A DNA stretch of 64,000 bases from positions 1 through 64,000 of the forward strand of contig NZ_JAKZFS010000004.1 of assembly GCF_022808915.1 (NCBI RefSeq), written 5' to 3'. The notes below the pieces were generated by a model, which saw only the letters and a list, made by a program, of their open reading frames with translations, was not told the origin of the DNA and did not search any database. The stretch is from Fundidesulfovibrio terrae (GTDB taxonomy: Bacteria; Desulfobacterota; Desulfovibrionia; Desulfovibrionales; Desulfovibrionaceae). Both the position numbers and the translations under genes were made by a program. Position 1 is the stretch's first letter. Every line of letters begins with the position of its first letter. This document shows positions 36,996 to 46,243 of this stretch, piece by piece.

Positions 36996-39659
36996 ATGAG
37001 AAACGAGGACGACCGTCCGGACCCGGACGCCCTGCTGGCCATGGTCCAGCGGGAGGAAGCCAGCAAACGCCGGGGGCGGCTGAGGATATTCCTCGGCATG
37101 GCCCCCGGCGTGGGCAAGACCTACGCCATGCTGGAGGCCGCGCGCCTCAAGATGGCCGAAGGGCTCGCCGTGCTGGCGGGCATCGTGGAGACCCACGGCC
37201 GGGAGGACACCGAGGCCCTGATGTACGAGATGCCGGTGCTTGCGCGCCGACGCGTCGACTACAAGGGGCACGTGCTTGAGGACTTCGACCTGGACGAGGC
37301 CCTGGCCCGGCGGCCGGGCCTCATCCTGGTGGACGAGCTGGCCCACGCCAACGTCCCGGGCTCGCGCCACCCCAAGCGCTGGCAGGACGTGGACGAACTC
37401 CTGGAAAACGGCCTGGACGTCTGGACCACTTTGAACGTCCAGCACCTGGAGAGCTTAAACGACATCGTGGCCCAGATCACCGGCGTACGCGTGCGCGAGA
37501 CCGTGCCCGACGCGGTGCTGGAGCGGGCCGAGGCGGTCATCCTGGTGGACCTGCCGCCCGAGGACCTGCGCCAGCGCCTGAGCGAGGGCAAGGTCTACCT
37601 GCCCAGGCAGGCCGAGTGGGCCGGTGAGAACTTCTTCCGGACCGGCAACTTGAGCGCGCTTCGCGAACTGGCGCTTCGCTCCACCGCCAACCGGGTGAAC
37701 ACCGAGGTGCTGGTCTACCGCCAGGGCCACGCCATCCAGACCACCTGGCCCACGTCGGAGCGCATCCTGGTGTGCGTGGGGCCGTCGCCCACCTCGGCCA
37801 CGCTGGTGCGCTCGGCAAAGCGCCTGGCAGACGGCCTGCGCGCCTCCTGGCACGCCTTGTACGTGCAGCATCAGCCCGGCGGAGAGGCCCAGGCCAGGGC
37901 CCTGGACAACCTGCGACTGGCCCAGGAGCTGGGAGCCGAGACCCACGTGCTGGCGGGCGGAGACGTGGCCCGGCTCATCGTGGGATTCGCGCGCCAGCGC
38001 AACATCACCAGGATCGTCATCGGCAAGCCGGTCGGGCGGCGCTTGAGCGATTTCTTCACGGGCAGCCCCGTGGACCAGCTGGTGCGCTTGAGCGAAGAGA
38101 TCGACGTCCATGTGATCAAGGGGCAGGACACGGGGGAGGGCCGTGGCCGCAAAACCCAGGCCTCCCGGACGGCCAGGTGGAAGGATTACGCCGCCGCCCT
38201 GGGGGTCGTCGCCGCGTGCACGGGCGCGTGCTTCGCCATGTACCCGTACGTGGAGCTGGCCAACCTGATCATGGTGTACCTCGTGGGGGTCATGCTCGTG
38301 GCGGCATGGAAGTCGCGGGGGCCGTCCGTCATGGCCTCGGCCGTGAGCGTGCTGGCCTTCGACTTCTGCTTCGTGCCGCCCCGGTACAGTTTCGCGGTCA
38401 CGGACATCTCCTATCTGGTCACCTTCGTGGTGATGTTCGCGGTGGCCCTGGTGATCAGCACCATGGCGTCGCGCATCAAGGCCCAGGCGGACAGCGCCGG
38501 GCAACTGGAGCGGCAGGCGTCCGAGCTGAGCGACCTGTCGCGCCGCCTGGCCGGAACCCGCGGCACGGCCAGCCTGCTGCAGGTGGCCCATGAGCACATC
38601 GAGGAGGTGTTCGGCTGCAAGGCCTTCGCCCTGCTGCGCGGGCCGTCGGGGCAGCTGGAGATGAGCTTCGTCCCCGGCGCGGGCGAGTTCCTGGCGGACA
38701 GGGATCTCGGCGTGGCCCAGTGGGTCGTGGACAACGCGAAACCGGCCGGGCTCACCACGCAGACGCTTTCGGAATCGGAAGTCCTGTTCCTGCCGCTGCA
38801 GGGCGCCGAGGAGGTCCTCGGGGTCATCGGGCTCAAGCCCGGCGACGAGGGCGGGCGCGACAACCTCCTGCTGCCCGACCAGCGGCGGCTGCTGGACGCC
38901 TTCGTCCATCAGGCGGCCCTGGCCCTTGAGGTGGACAAGCTGGAGGAGAAGGCCAAGACGTCGCTGGTGGAGGCCGAGCGCGAGAAGCTCCGGGCGGCGC
39001 TTCTCTCCACCGTGACGCACGATTTCAAGACCCCCCTGGCGGCCATTTCCGGGTCGGCCGAAAGCCTCATGGCCCTGGGGGAGGCCGCCGGGCCGGAGGT
39101 CCGGCGGGCGCTGGAGGAGAACATCGCGGGCGAGGCGTCCAGGCTGGAGCGGCTGGTGGACAACCTGCTGCGCATCGCGGCCCTGGAATCGGGGGCGGTG
39201 GTCCCCAACCTGGAGGCGGTGCCGCTGGAGGAGATCGTGGGAAGCTCCCTGGCCCGGCTCGAAAGCGTCCTGGCCGGGCATTCCGTCAGGCTGGACATCC
39301 CGCCTGACCTGCCGCCCGTCCCCATGGACGAACTGCTCATGGAGCAGGTGTTCCTGAACCTCCTGGACAATGCGGCCAAGCACACCCCGCCCGGGACGGA
39401 GATAGGCGTCATGGCCCGGCTGAGGGACGGCGAAGTGGAGATCGAGATCAGCGACAACGGGCCGGGGCTCGGGCCCGGCGATCCGGAGAGGCTGTTCGAG
39501 CGCTTCCAGCGGGGCGACAGGGGGGGCGTCCAGGGATACGGCCTGGGCCTGGCCATCTGCCGGGCCGTGGCCAGGGCGCACGGCGGCACCATCACCGCCC
39601 GCAACAACGCCCGGCTGGGCGCGACCTTCACCATAACCCTGCCCATCCATGAGCGCTGA
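36996..39659 (+). CDS. kdpD: Sensor histidine kinase KdpD
   Basis: 887 residues. The N-terminal KdpD domain has a Walker A-type 'GMAPGVGKTYAMLEAA' (about 34-49) and 'VETHGREDTEALM'. A Usp-like domain (about 250-375), four membrane helices of DUF4118 (about 395-490), a GAF-like region (about 525-650) and the kinase core with 'VTHDFKTPLAAISGS' (His675) and 'GYGLGLAICRAV' follow. It senses low K+/turgor and phosphorylates KdpE. It follows kdpC by 10 bp and overlaps kdpE by 11 bp. Confidence 0.97.
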   Translation: MRNEDDRPDPDALLAMVQREEASKRRGRLRIFLGMAPGVGKTYAMLEAARLKMAEGLAVLAGIVETHGREDTEALMYEMPVLARRRVDYKGHVLEDFDLDEALARRPGLILVDELAHANVPGSRHPKRWQDVDELLENGLDVWTTLNVQHLESLNDIVAQITGVRVRETVPDAVLERAEAVILVDLPPEDLRQRLSEGKVYLPRQAEWAGENFFRTGNLSALRELALRSTANRVNTEVLVYRQGHAIQTTWPTSERILVCVGPSPTSATLVRSAKRLADGLRASWHALYVQHQPGGEAQARALDNLRLAQELGAETHVLAGGDVARLIVGFARQRNITRIVIGKPVGRRLSDFFTGSPVDQLVRLSEEIDVHVIKGQDTGEGRGRKTQASRTARWKDYAAALGVVAACTGACFAMYPYVELANLIMVYLVGVMLVAAWKSRGPSVMASAVSVLAFDFCFVPPRYSFAVTDISYLVTFVVMFAVALVISTMASRIKAQADSAGQLERQASELSDLSRRLAGTRGTASLLQVAHEHIEEVFGCKAFALLRGPSGQLEMSFVPGAGEFLADRDLGVAQWVVDNAKPAGLTTQTLSESEVLFLPLQGAEEVLGVIGLKPGDEGGRDNLLLPDQRRLLDAFVHQAALALEVDKLEEKAKTSLVEAEREKLRAALLSTVTHDFKTPLAAISGSAESLMALGEAAGPEVRRALEENIAGEASRLERLVDNLLRIAALESGAVVPNLEAVPLEEIVGSSLARLESVLAGHSVRLDIPPDLPPVPMDELLMEQVFLNLLDNAAKHTPPGTEIGVMARLRDGEVEIEISDNGPGLGPGDPERLFERFQRGDRGGVQGYGLGLAICRAVARAHGGTITARNNARLGATFTITLPIHER

Positions 39660-40341
39660 TTCCGTCACCATCCTGGCCGTGGACGACGAAGCGGCCATCC
39701 TGCGCTTCCTCAAACCCTTCCTGGAGGCCGAGGGATACTCCTTCGTTCCGGCGGGCTCGGGCCGGGAGGCGATCTCCCTGGCCTCCTCCCTCGACCCCGA
39801 CGTGATCCTCCTGGACCTGGGGCTGCCCGACCTGGACGGCCAGGAGGTCATCAAGAGCCTGCCGCCGTGGAGCCGGGCGCGGGTGATCGTGCTTTCCGCC
39901 AGGGGCCGGGAGCAGGACAAGGTGGCCGCCTTGGACGCCGGGGCCAGCGACTACCTCACCAAGCCCTTCAGCCTGGGGGAACTGGCGGCCCGGATCCGCG
40001 CCCTGCTCAGGCGTGTGGAGCGCCAGGAGGGCGCGCAGGCGGCCACGCTCCGGTTCGGGGAGCTTTTCATCGATCTGGAGGGACACGAGGTCACCCTGGA
40101 GGGGCGGGAGGTGCACCTGACCCCCATCGAATTCAAGCTGCTGGCCGAGCTTGCGCGCCACGCGGGCAAGGTCGTCACCCACGCCCAGCTCCTGCGCGAA
40201 GTCTGGGGCAGGCACAGCCAGGACCAGGAGCACTACGTGCGCATCCACGTGCACAAGCTCCGCCAGAAGATCGAGAAGGACCCGGCCCGCCCGCGCCACC
40301 TGCAGACGGAGACCGGCGTGGGGTACCGCTTCAAGGAATGA
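39649..40341 (+). CDS. kdpE: Response regulator KdpE (OmpR family)
   Basis: 230 residues: receiver domain with acidic pocket 'VDDE' (11-14) and phospho-acceptor Asp56 in 'ILLDLGLPD', Lys in 'YLTKPF', then an OmpR-type winged helix ('LTPIEFKLLAELARHAGKVV', 'VRIHVHKLRQKIEKDP'). It activates the kdp promoter. Its start lies inside the end of kdpD (translational coupling). Confidence 0.97.
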   Translation: MSADSVTILAVDDEAAILRFLKPFLEAEGYSFVPAGSGREAISLASSLDPDVILLDLGLPDLDGQEVIKSLPPWSRARVIVLSARGREQDKVAALDAGASDYLTKPFSLGELAARIRALLRRVERQEGAQAATLRFGELFIDLEGHEVTLEGREVHLTPIEFKLLAELARHAGKVVTHAQLLREVWGRHSQDQEHYVRIHVHKLRQKIEKDPARPRHLQTETGVGYRFKE

Positions 40342-40446
40342 GGAGCCCGCCGTAGTCCATGCGTCCCGGCCCCTCCGGTGAGCGGCGCCCCCTTCGGACC
40401 GGAGCCGCTTCGGGCAGGCATCGTTTCCGGGGGCGGGAGAACTCGT

Positions 40447-42069
40447 TTACAGCGGGAACGTCACCTCGAAGCAGGCTTTTTGTTCCTCGGGCCTTGAGAC
40501 CTCCCCCTTGAGCTGGCGGGCCAGTTCCCCGATGAGCTGCATTCCCAGGGTCTGGGACGCCTCGGCGTCGAAACCCACGGGCAGGCCCGGCCCGTCGTCG
40601 CTGACCGTCAGGCGGGCGGTTCCGTCGTCCCGGTGCAGGGCAACGCGCAATACCCCTGACTTCCTTTCCGCGAAGGCGTGCTTGAAGGCGTTGGTGGCCA
40701 GTTCGTTGACCAGGAGGCCGCAGGGCACCGCCTTGTCGATGCCAAGGTGGACTTCTTCCAGGTCCGTCTCCACGCTCACGTGCCGGCCGGCGGAGAAGGC
40801 CGTGGCGATGCGCGAGAGGAGTTTGGAGATGTAGGCGGCCATGTCGATGGCAGCCAGGTCGCCCGACTGGTAGAGTTGTTCGTGGATGAGGGCCATGGAG
40901 CGCACCCGCCCCTCCAGGAGCTTGAAGCGCTCGAGTTCGCCCTGGCAGTCGATGTTCGTCTCCTGCAGGTACATGAGGCTCACGATGATCTGCAGGTTGT
41001 TCTTCACCCGGTGGTGCACTTCTTTTATCAGCAGTTCCTTTTCGCGGAGCGAGCGCATCACGTCGGCCTCGGCCTTTTTCCGCTCGGTGATGTCCCGGGC
41101 GTACACAAGCGCCCCGTTGACGTTGTCCACGTTGACCGGCACGGCGGCCACCTCCACGTCCACGAAAGAGCCGTCCAGCCGGACGAATGCCTGTTCCCGG
41201 CTTGGCTGTGTCTGTTGGAGTTCGTTGAGCTTGCGGATGCGTTCGGCCACGGCGTCCCGGTGGTCGGGGTGCACGCGCTCGAGCACGGGTTGCCCCAGCA
41301 GGTCGGCAGGCGAGGACGCCCCGAACAGGGTCACGCAAGAGGGGTTCACGTATGCGAAACGCCCTCCGCTCTGCATGAAAATGGCGTCATAGGCCGATTC
41401 TACCAGCAGGCGGAAGCGCTCCTCGCTGAGGCGCAGCCGGGCTTCGACCCGTTTCCTCCTGATTCCGGACATGCCCGCCAGCACGGAGACCAGGGCCATG
41501 AGCCCCGTCCAGCAGAGGATGAGCACGGAGTTGAACCGGTCCTGCAGGTCCGCCATTTCCTTGAATTTGCCATGGATGTCGCCGGAGACCCCGCCGTGGA
41601 GTTTTTCCGCGTCGGCCATGTCCTTGCGCAGGTCAAGGACGTTGCCCGGGCTGGGTGCATCCGCGGGTGCGGCGCAGGCCAGGAGGCGCATCGCGTCGAT
41701 CTTGTCCCGGTAGGCGTTCAGGTGCTCGGCCACGCGCGGGTAGCCGTTGCGGAAGACCTTTTCCTCGCGCATGGGCTCAAGGGCGGTCAGGGCGTCCCGG
41801 ACGCGCCATCCGGCTTGCTCGAAGTAGGAGCAGCGGCCGTTGCCGCCCAGGGATTCCTCGCCGCCGTACAGCCGTTCGGTGAGCAGGTATCCCCGCATAA
41901 GCTCGGTCCTGGCCAGACGCATGTTTTCGAGCACCTCCAGGTAGGCCAGGGTGTCCGCCCGCCAGTTGGCGTTGGTCCACCACAAGAGCAGGCTGGAGGC
42001 CAGGGTGGTGGCGATGGCCACGTAGAAGGACGTGCTCAACTTGGCGAAGGCGTGGCGATTGAGGGGCAT
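40447..42069 (-). CDS. Membrane PAS histidine kinase of the HisKA_2 type
   Basis: 540 residues. Two membrane helices (about 15-32 and 180-198) flank a periplasmic helical region of about 145 residues. One PAS domain (about 215-335) precedes a HisKA_2 box ('LIKEVHHRVKNNLQIIVSLM') and an ATPase domain ('LVNELATNAFKHAF', 'DDGPGLPVGF'). Such kinases often act without an adjacent response regulator. It begins 25 bp after the periplasmic binding-protein gene on the same strand, which suggests that the binding protein supplies its signal. Converges with kdpE. Confidence 0.88.
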   Translation of the reverse strand: MPLNRHAFAKLSTSFYVAIATTLASSLLLWWTNANWRADTLAYLEVLENMRLARTELMRGYLLTERLYGGEESLGGNGRCSYFEQAGWRVRDALTALEPMREEKVFRNGYPRVAEHLNAYRDKIDAMRLLACAAPADAPSPGNVLDLRKDMADAEKLHGGVSGDIHGKFKEMADLQDRFNSVLILCWTGLMALVSVLAGMSGIRRKRVEARLRLSEERFRLLVESAYDAIFMQSGGRFAYVNPSCVTLFGASSPADLLGQPVLERVHPDHRDAVAERIRKLNELQQTQPSREQAFVRLDGSFVDVEVAAVPVNVDNVNGALVYARDITERKKAEADVMRSLREKELLIKEVHHRVKNNLQIIVSLMYLQETNIDCQGELERFKLLEGRVRSMALIHEQLYQSGDLAAIDMAAYISKLLSRIATAFSAGRHVSVETDLEEVHLGIDKAVPCGLLVNELATNAFKHAFAERKSGVLRVALHRDDGTARLTVSDDGPGLPVGFDAEASQTLGMQLIGELARQLKGEVSRPEEQKACFEVTFPL

Positions 42070-42094
42070 CGCGATCTCTTGTGAGGTGTGCCTG

Positions 42095-42940
42095 TCAGTC
42101 CCGGAGGGAGGGCACGTTGGCCGGGCCGTATCCCAAGGGGGCGAGCAGTTCGAGGTGTTCCGGAGAGCCTATGAAGTCCTTGAGCGCCCGGTCGAAGGCT
42201 TCAGCCAGGGCCGTGTCGGTCTTGCGGAAGCCCAGGGCGCACGTGCCCACGGTCTTTTCCCCGCCTATGACCGGGTCCGCGAAGGGAAAGGCAGCTTCCA
42301 GCGTCCCGCCGGACTTCACGGCCAGATAGCCCACCGAAGGGGAGGACAAGGCCAGGGCGGCCACCCGCTGGTACCGCAAGGCCGACAGGGCTGTCTCCAC
42401 GTCCTGGCAGGCGAAGATCCGGGATTCGGCCATGCCGAGTGCGCGCAGGTAGCCCTGCTCCACCGCTCCGTCCAGCACGGCCACTTGGACCCCCTGCCGG
42501 GCCACGGCGTCCTCGTATGAGTGCAGGCCGTAGGGGTTGCCTTCGTGCACCAGAAGGCCCTGGCCGACCATGGCCGTGGGGATTGAGAAACGGATTCGGG
42601 CCGCGCGGTCCGGCGTGACGAACATGCCCGCCGCGATGACGTCGATGTGTCCGGCCACGAGTTCGTCGATCAGGGAGTTGAAGCTCATGAGCACCCACCT
42701 GATGTTGACGAGGCCGAGTTTCTCCGCCGCGTGCTTGAGGACCACCGGGGCTTCTCCGGTGACCTCTCCGTTGTCACTGAAGGAGTAGGGCGGTTCGTTG
42801 GCGAAGCCCACGCGCAGTTCCTTCCTGTAGCGCCCGAGATAGTCAGCCCTCCCGCCGGGCGGGAGGACGAACCAGGCTCCTGCCGCGAGGGCCAGCATGA
42901 CGGCCATGGTTGTCAGGACGGTTTTGCGGCTCAAGCGCAC
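42095..42940 (-). CDS. Periplasmic solute-binding protein, family 3 (amino-acid type)
   Basis: 281 residues from a GTG at 42940. An uncleaved or cleaved hydrophobic N-terminus (about 8-26) precedes the SBP_bac_3 fold: 'LRVGFANEPPYSFSDNGEVT', 'GHIDVIAAGMFVTPDRAARI', 'VQVAVLDGAVEQGYL' and 'CALGFRKTDTALAEAFDRAL'. The first Cys-less N-terminus argues against a lipoprotein. It resembles EhuB-like binding proteins for amino acids or ectoine-type solutes. No ABC permease or ATPase is next to it; instead a membrane kinase follows 25 bp downstream. Confidence 0.85.
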   Translation of the reverse strand: MRLSRKTVLTTMAVMLALAAGAWFVLPPGGRADYLGRYRKELRVGFANEPPYSFSDNGEVTGEAPVVLKHAAEKLGLVNIRWVLMSFNSLIDELVAGHIDVIAAGMFVTPDRAARIRFSIPTAMVGQGLLVHEGNPYGLHSYEDAVARQGVQVAVLDGAVEQGYLRALGMAESRIFACQDVETALSALRYQRVAALALSSPSVGYLAVKSGGTLEAAFPFADPVIGGEKTVGTCALGFRKTDTALAEAFDRALKDFIGSPEHLELLAPLGYGPANVPSLRD

Positions 42941-43038
42941 CTCAAGGCGTGGTTCTCAAGTATGGCGAACCTGATACGCCATGGGCGCCGCTTCGGCAAT
43001 ATGACGCGCGGAAATTCCCCGTTTCCGGGCGTGGATGT

Positions 43039-46000
43039 TTAGGCGGAAACGGCCCCCGGGCCCGCCTTGCGCAACTCCCGCCCCTTCCACAGGGCGAAGA
43101 TGGCCGGGTAGAGGAGCAGCTCCAGGATGGTGGAGGTCACCACGCCGCCGATCATGGGGGCGGCGATGCGCTTCATCACGTCCGAGCCCGCACCGGTCGC
43201 GAACATAACCGGCAGAAGGCCCGCCAGGATTACGGCCACGGTCATGATCTTGGGCCGGATGCGCTTGACCGCGCCGTGCTCCACCGCCTCGTTCAGGTCG
43301 GCCAGGGTCTTGAGCCGCCCCTTGTCCTGCCAATCCTTGTGGGCCAGCTGCAGGTACAAAAGCATCACCACGCCGGTTTCCGCATCCAGCCCGGCCAGGG
43401 CGATGATGCCCACCCACACCGCGATGCTCAGGTTGTAGCCGAGCAGGTACAGGAGCCAGAAGGACCCCACCAGGGAGAAGGGCACGGCCAGTAGCACGAT
43501 GCAGGTGGAGGCGAAGGACTTGGTGTTGAAGTACAGGAGCATGAAGATGATGAAGATGGTCAGCGGGATGACCAGTTGCAAGCGCTCCTGGGTGCTGACC
43601 AGGTTCTCGTATTCGCCGCTCCAGACCAGGCGGTATCCGGCGGGCAGCTGCACGTTTTCCGCCACGGCCTTCTTGAGGCTGTTCACGTAGCTGCCCACGT
43701 CGGTGTCCGAGAAGTCGATGTACACGTAGGCCGTGGGCATGCCCCCCTCGCTCTTGATCATGGAGGGTCCGTTGGTCACCTTGATGTTGGCCAGCTCCCC
43801 GAGGGGAATCTGCAGGAGTCTGCGCGGGCCGGACAGCCCCATCTGGGGCTTGGGTTGCTCGCCCTCGCCCCCGACCGGGACCAGCATGGCCTTGATGGTG
43901 TCCATGTCCTGGCGCAGTTCGCGGGGGTAGCGCACGTTCACGGGATAGCGCTCCCGCCCCTGGATGACGGTAGTCAGGTTGCGCCCGCCGATGGCGGATT
44001 CGATGACGTCCTCCACGTCTGCCACCGAGAGCCCGTAGCGCGCCGCCGCCTGCCGGTTCACGGAGATGTCCAGGTAATAGCCGGTGTTCACCTTGTCCGC
44101 GAACGCTGAGCGGGTGTGCGGGACCTTGTTGATCACTTCCTCAAGCCGGGTGCCGATCTTTTCGATCTCGGCCAGGTCCGGCCCCAGGATCTTTATGCCC
44201 ACGGGGGTGCGGATGCCGGTGGAGAGCATGTCCACCCGAGCCTTGATGGGCATGGTGAAGGCGTTCTCCGTGCCCGGGATGTTGAGCCGCTTGTCGAGGT
44301 CGTCCTTGAGCTTCTCAACCGTCATGCCCGGGCGCCACTGGGACTCGGGCTTGAGGTTGATGACCGTCTCGAACATCTCCATGGGCGCCGGGTCCGTGGC
44401 CGTCCCGGCCCGTCCGGCCTTGCCGAAGACCTGGGCCACCTCGGGCACGGAGGCGATGATGGAATCCTGGAGCTTGAGGAGCTTTGCCGCCTCGGAGATG
44501 GCGATGCCTGGCATGGTCGAGGGCATGTAGAAGAGCGTCCCCTCGTAGAGGGGGGGCATGAACTCCGTGCCCAGGTGCATCACCGGCCAGACCGTGGCGG
44601 CCATGACGATCACCGCCAGGAAGATCAGCGTCTTCTTGAAGCGCAGGGCCAGCAGCACGAAGGGATGGTAGAGCACGCGCAGCACGTGGCTCAGGGGGTT
44701 CTTGTCCTCCGAGCGCACCTTGCCCCTGATGAAGAGCGTCATCAGCATGGGGGTCAGGGTGATGGCCAAAAAGGAGGAGAACAGCATGGCGAAGGTCTTG
44801 GTGTAGGCCAGCGGCTTGAAGAGCCGCCCGGCCTGCCCCTGGAGCGTGAACACCGGCAGAAAGCCCACGGTGATCACCAGCAGGGAGAAGAACAGCGACG
44901 GCCCTACCTCCTGGGCGGCTTCCAGCACTACCTGGGACCTGGACCCGGGCCTGCCCGCGTGTTCCCAGTCCTCCAGCTTCTTGTGGGCGTTCTCCACCAT
45001 GATGATGGCCGCGTCCACCATGGCGCCGATGGCGATGGCGATGCCGGACAGGCTCATGATGTTGGAGGTCACGCCCAGGGCGTTCATGCAGATGAAGGAT
45101 ATGATGATGGCCAGCGGCAGGGTGAGGATGATCACCAGCGCGCTCGGCAGGTGGAAGAGGAAGACGATGCACACCGCGCTCACCGCGATGGTGAGCTTGA
45201 TGATCTCTTCGGTGAGGGTGGAGATGGCCCGATGGATCAGGTCGGAGCGGTCATAGGTGACCTCGAGCGTGACGCCCGGGGGCAGGGAAGGCTCGATCTC
45301 GGCGATCTTGGCCTTGACCCGGTCGATGACCGAAAGCACGTTCTCCCCGAAACGCACCACCACGATGCCGCCCGTCACCTCGCCCTGGCCGTTCAGGTCA
45401 GCCAGTCCCCGGCGCATTTCCGGCCCCAGGCTCACCCTGGCCACGTCCTTGAGGTAGATGGGCGTTCCCCGGTTGTCCGTGCCCACGGCGATGTTTTCCA
45501 GGTCGGCGAGCCCGTGCACGTAGCCTCGCCCGCGGACCATGTATTCCGCGCCCGACATTTCGATGACCCGGCCTTCCACGTCGTTGTTGCTCTGGCGCAC
45601 CGCCTCCAGCACCTTTTGCAGGGGGAGGCCATAGGTGAACAGCCGCCTGGGGTCCACAGTGATCTGGAACTGCTTCACGAAGCCGCCGAGCGAGGCCACC
45701 TCGGACACTCCGGGCACGCTCTCCAGGGCCAGCTTCACGTTCCAGTCCTGCAGGGAGCGCAACTGGGCCAGGTCGAGCTTCCCGGACTTGTCCACCAGGG
45801 CGTAGGAGAAACCCCAGCCCAGGCTGGTGGCGTCCGGGCCGAGCACGGGGTTCACGTCGGCGGGGATCTTGCTGCGCACGGACTGCAGGTATTCCAGCAC
45901 GCGCGAGCGCGCCCAGTAGATGTCTGTGCCTTCCTTGAAGATGACGTAGATGAAGGACGACCCCAGGAAGGAGAAGCCGCGCACGGACTGGACGCCCGGA

Positions 46001-46230
46001 GCGGCCAGGAGCGAGGTGACGATGGGGTAGGTGACCTGGTCCTCCACCAGGTCGGGGCTGCGGCCCTGCCACTCCGTGTAGATGATGACCTGGGGGTCCG
46101 AGAGGTCCGGGATGGCGTCCAGGGGGGCGTTCTTCATGGCCCACGTTCCCCAGGCGCCCAGCACCAGGCACATGAGGGCGATGACGAGCTTGTTGCGGCC
46201 GGAGAAACCGATGATGTCCTGGATGATCAT
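43039..46230 (-). CDS. cusA: CusA/CzcA-type heavy-metal RND efflux pump
   Basis: 1063 residues. 'KNAPLDAIPDLSDPQVIIYT' and 'GRSPDLVEDQVTYPI' are diagnostic of heavy-metal RND pumps. Met residues equivalent to the CusA copper site are present in 'GTLFYMPSTMPG', 'ATDPAPMEMFETV' and 'RVDMLSTGIRTPVG'. Twelve membrane helices in two repeats, with 'IGAMVDAAIIMVENAHKKLE' carrying the helix-4 acidic residues. It exports Cu(I)/Ag(I) to the outside with CusB and an outer-membrane factor, powered by protons. Last gene of the operon, 13 bp after cusB. Confidence 0.95.
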   Translation of the reverse strand: MIIQDIIGFSGRNKLVIALMCLVLGAWGTWAMKNAPLDAIPDLSDPQVIIYTEWQGRSPDLVEDQVTYPIVTSLLAAPGVQSVRGFSFLGSSFIYVIFKEGTDIYWARSRVLEYLQSVRSKIPADVNPVLGPDATSLGWGFSYALVDKSGKLDLAQLRSLQDWNVKLALESVPGVSEVASLGGFVKQFQITVDPRRLFTYGLPLQKVLEAVRQSNNDVEGRVIEMSGAEYMVRGRGYVHGLADLENIAVGTDNRGTPIYLKDVARVSLGPEMRRGLADLNGQGEVTGGIVVVRFGENVLSVIDRVKAKIAEIEPSLPPGVTLEVTYDRSDLIHRAISTLTEEIIKLTIAVSAVCIVFLFHLPSALVIILTLPLAIIISFICMNALGVTSNIMSLSGIAIAIGAMVDAAIIMVENAHKKLEDWEHAGRPGSRSQVVLEAAQEVGPSLFFSLLVITVGFLPVFTLQGQAGRLFKPLAYTKTFAMLFSSFLAITLTPMLMTLFIRGKVRSEDKNPLSHVLRVLYHPFVLLALRFKKTLIFLAVIVMAATVWPVMHLGTEFMPPLYEGTLFYMPSTMPGIAISEAAKLLKLQDSIIASVPEVAQVFGKAGRAGTATDPAPMEMFETVINLKPESQWRPGMTVEKLKDDLDKRLNIPGTENAFTMPIKARVDMLSTGIRTPVGIKILGPDLAEIEKIGTRLEEVINKVPHTRSAFADKVNTGYYLDISVNRQAAARYGLSVADVEDVIESAIGGRNLTTVIQGRERYPVNVRYPRELRQDMDTIKAMLVPVGGEGEQPKPQMGLSGPRRLLQIPLGELANIKVTNGPSMIKSEGGMPTAYVYIDFSDTDVGSYVNSLKKAVAENVQLPAGYRLVWSGEYENLVSTQERLQLVIPLTIFIIFMLLYFNTKSFASTCIVLLAVPFSLVGSFWLLYLLGYNLSIAVWVGIIALAGLDAETGVVMLLYLQLAHKDWQDKGRLKTLADLNEAVEHGAVKRIRPKIMTVAVILAGLLPVMFATGAGSDVMKRIAAPMIGGVVTSTILELLLYPAIFALWKGRELRKAGPGAVSA

Positions 46231-46243
46231 GGTGGTGCGCCGC

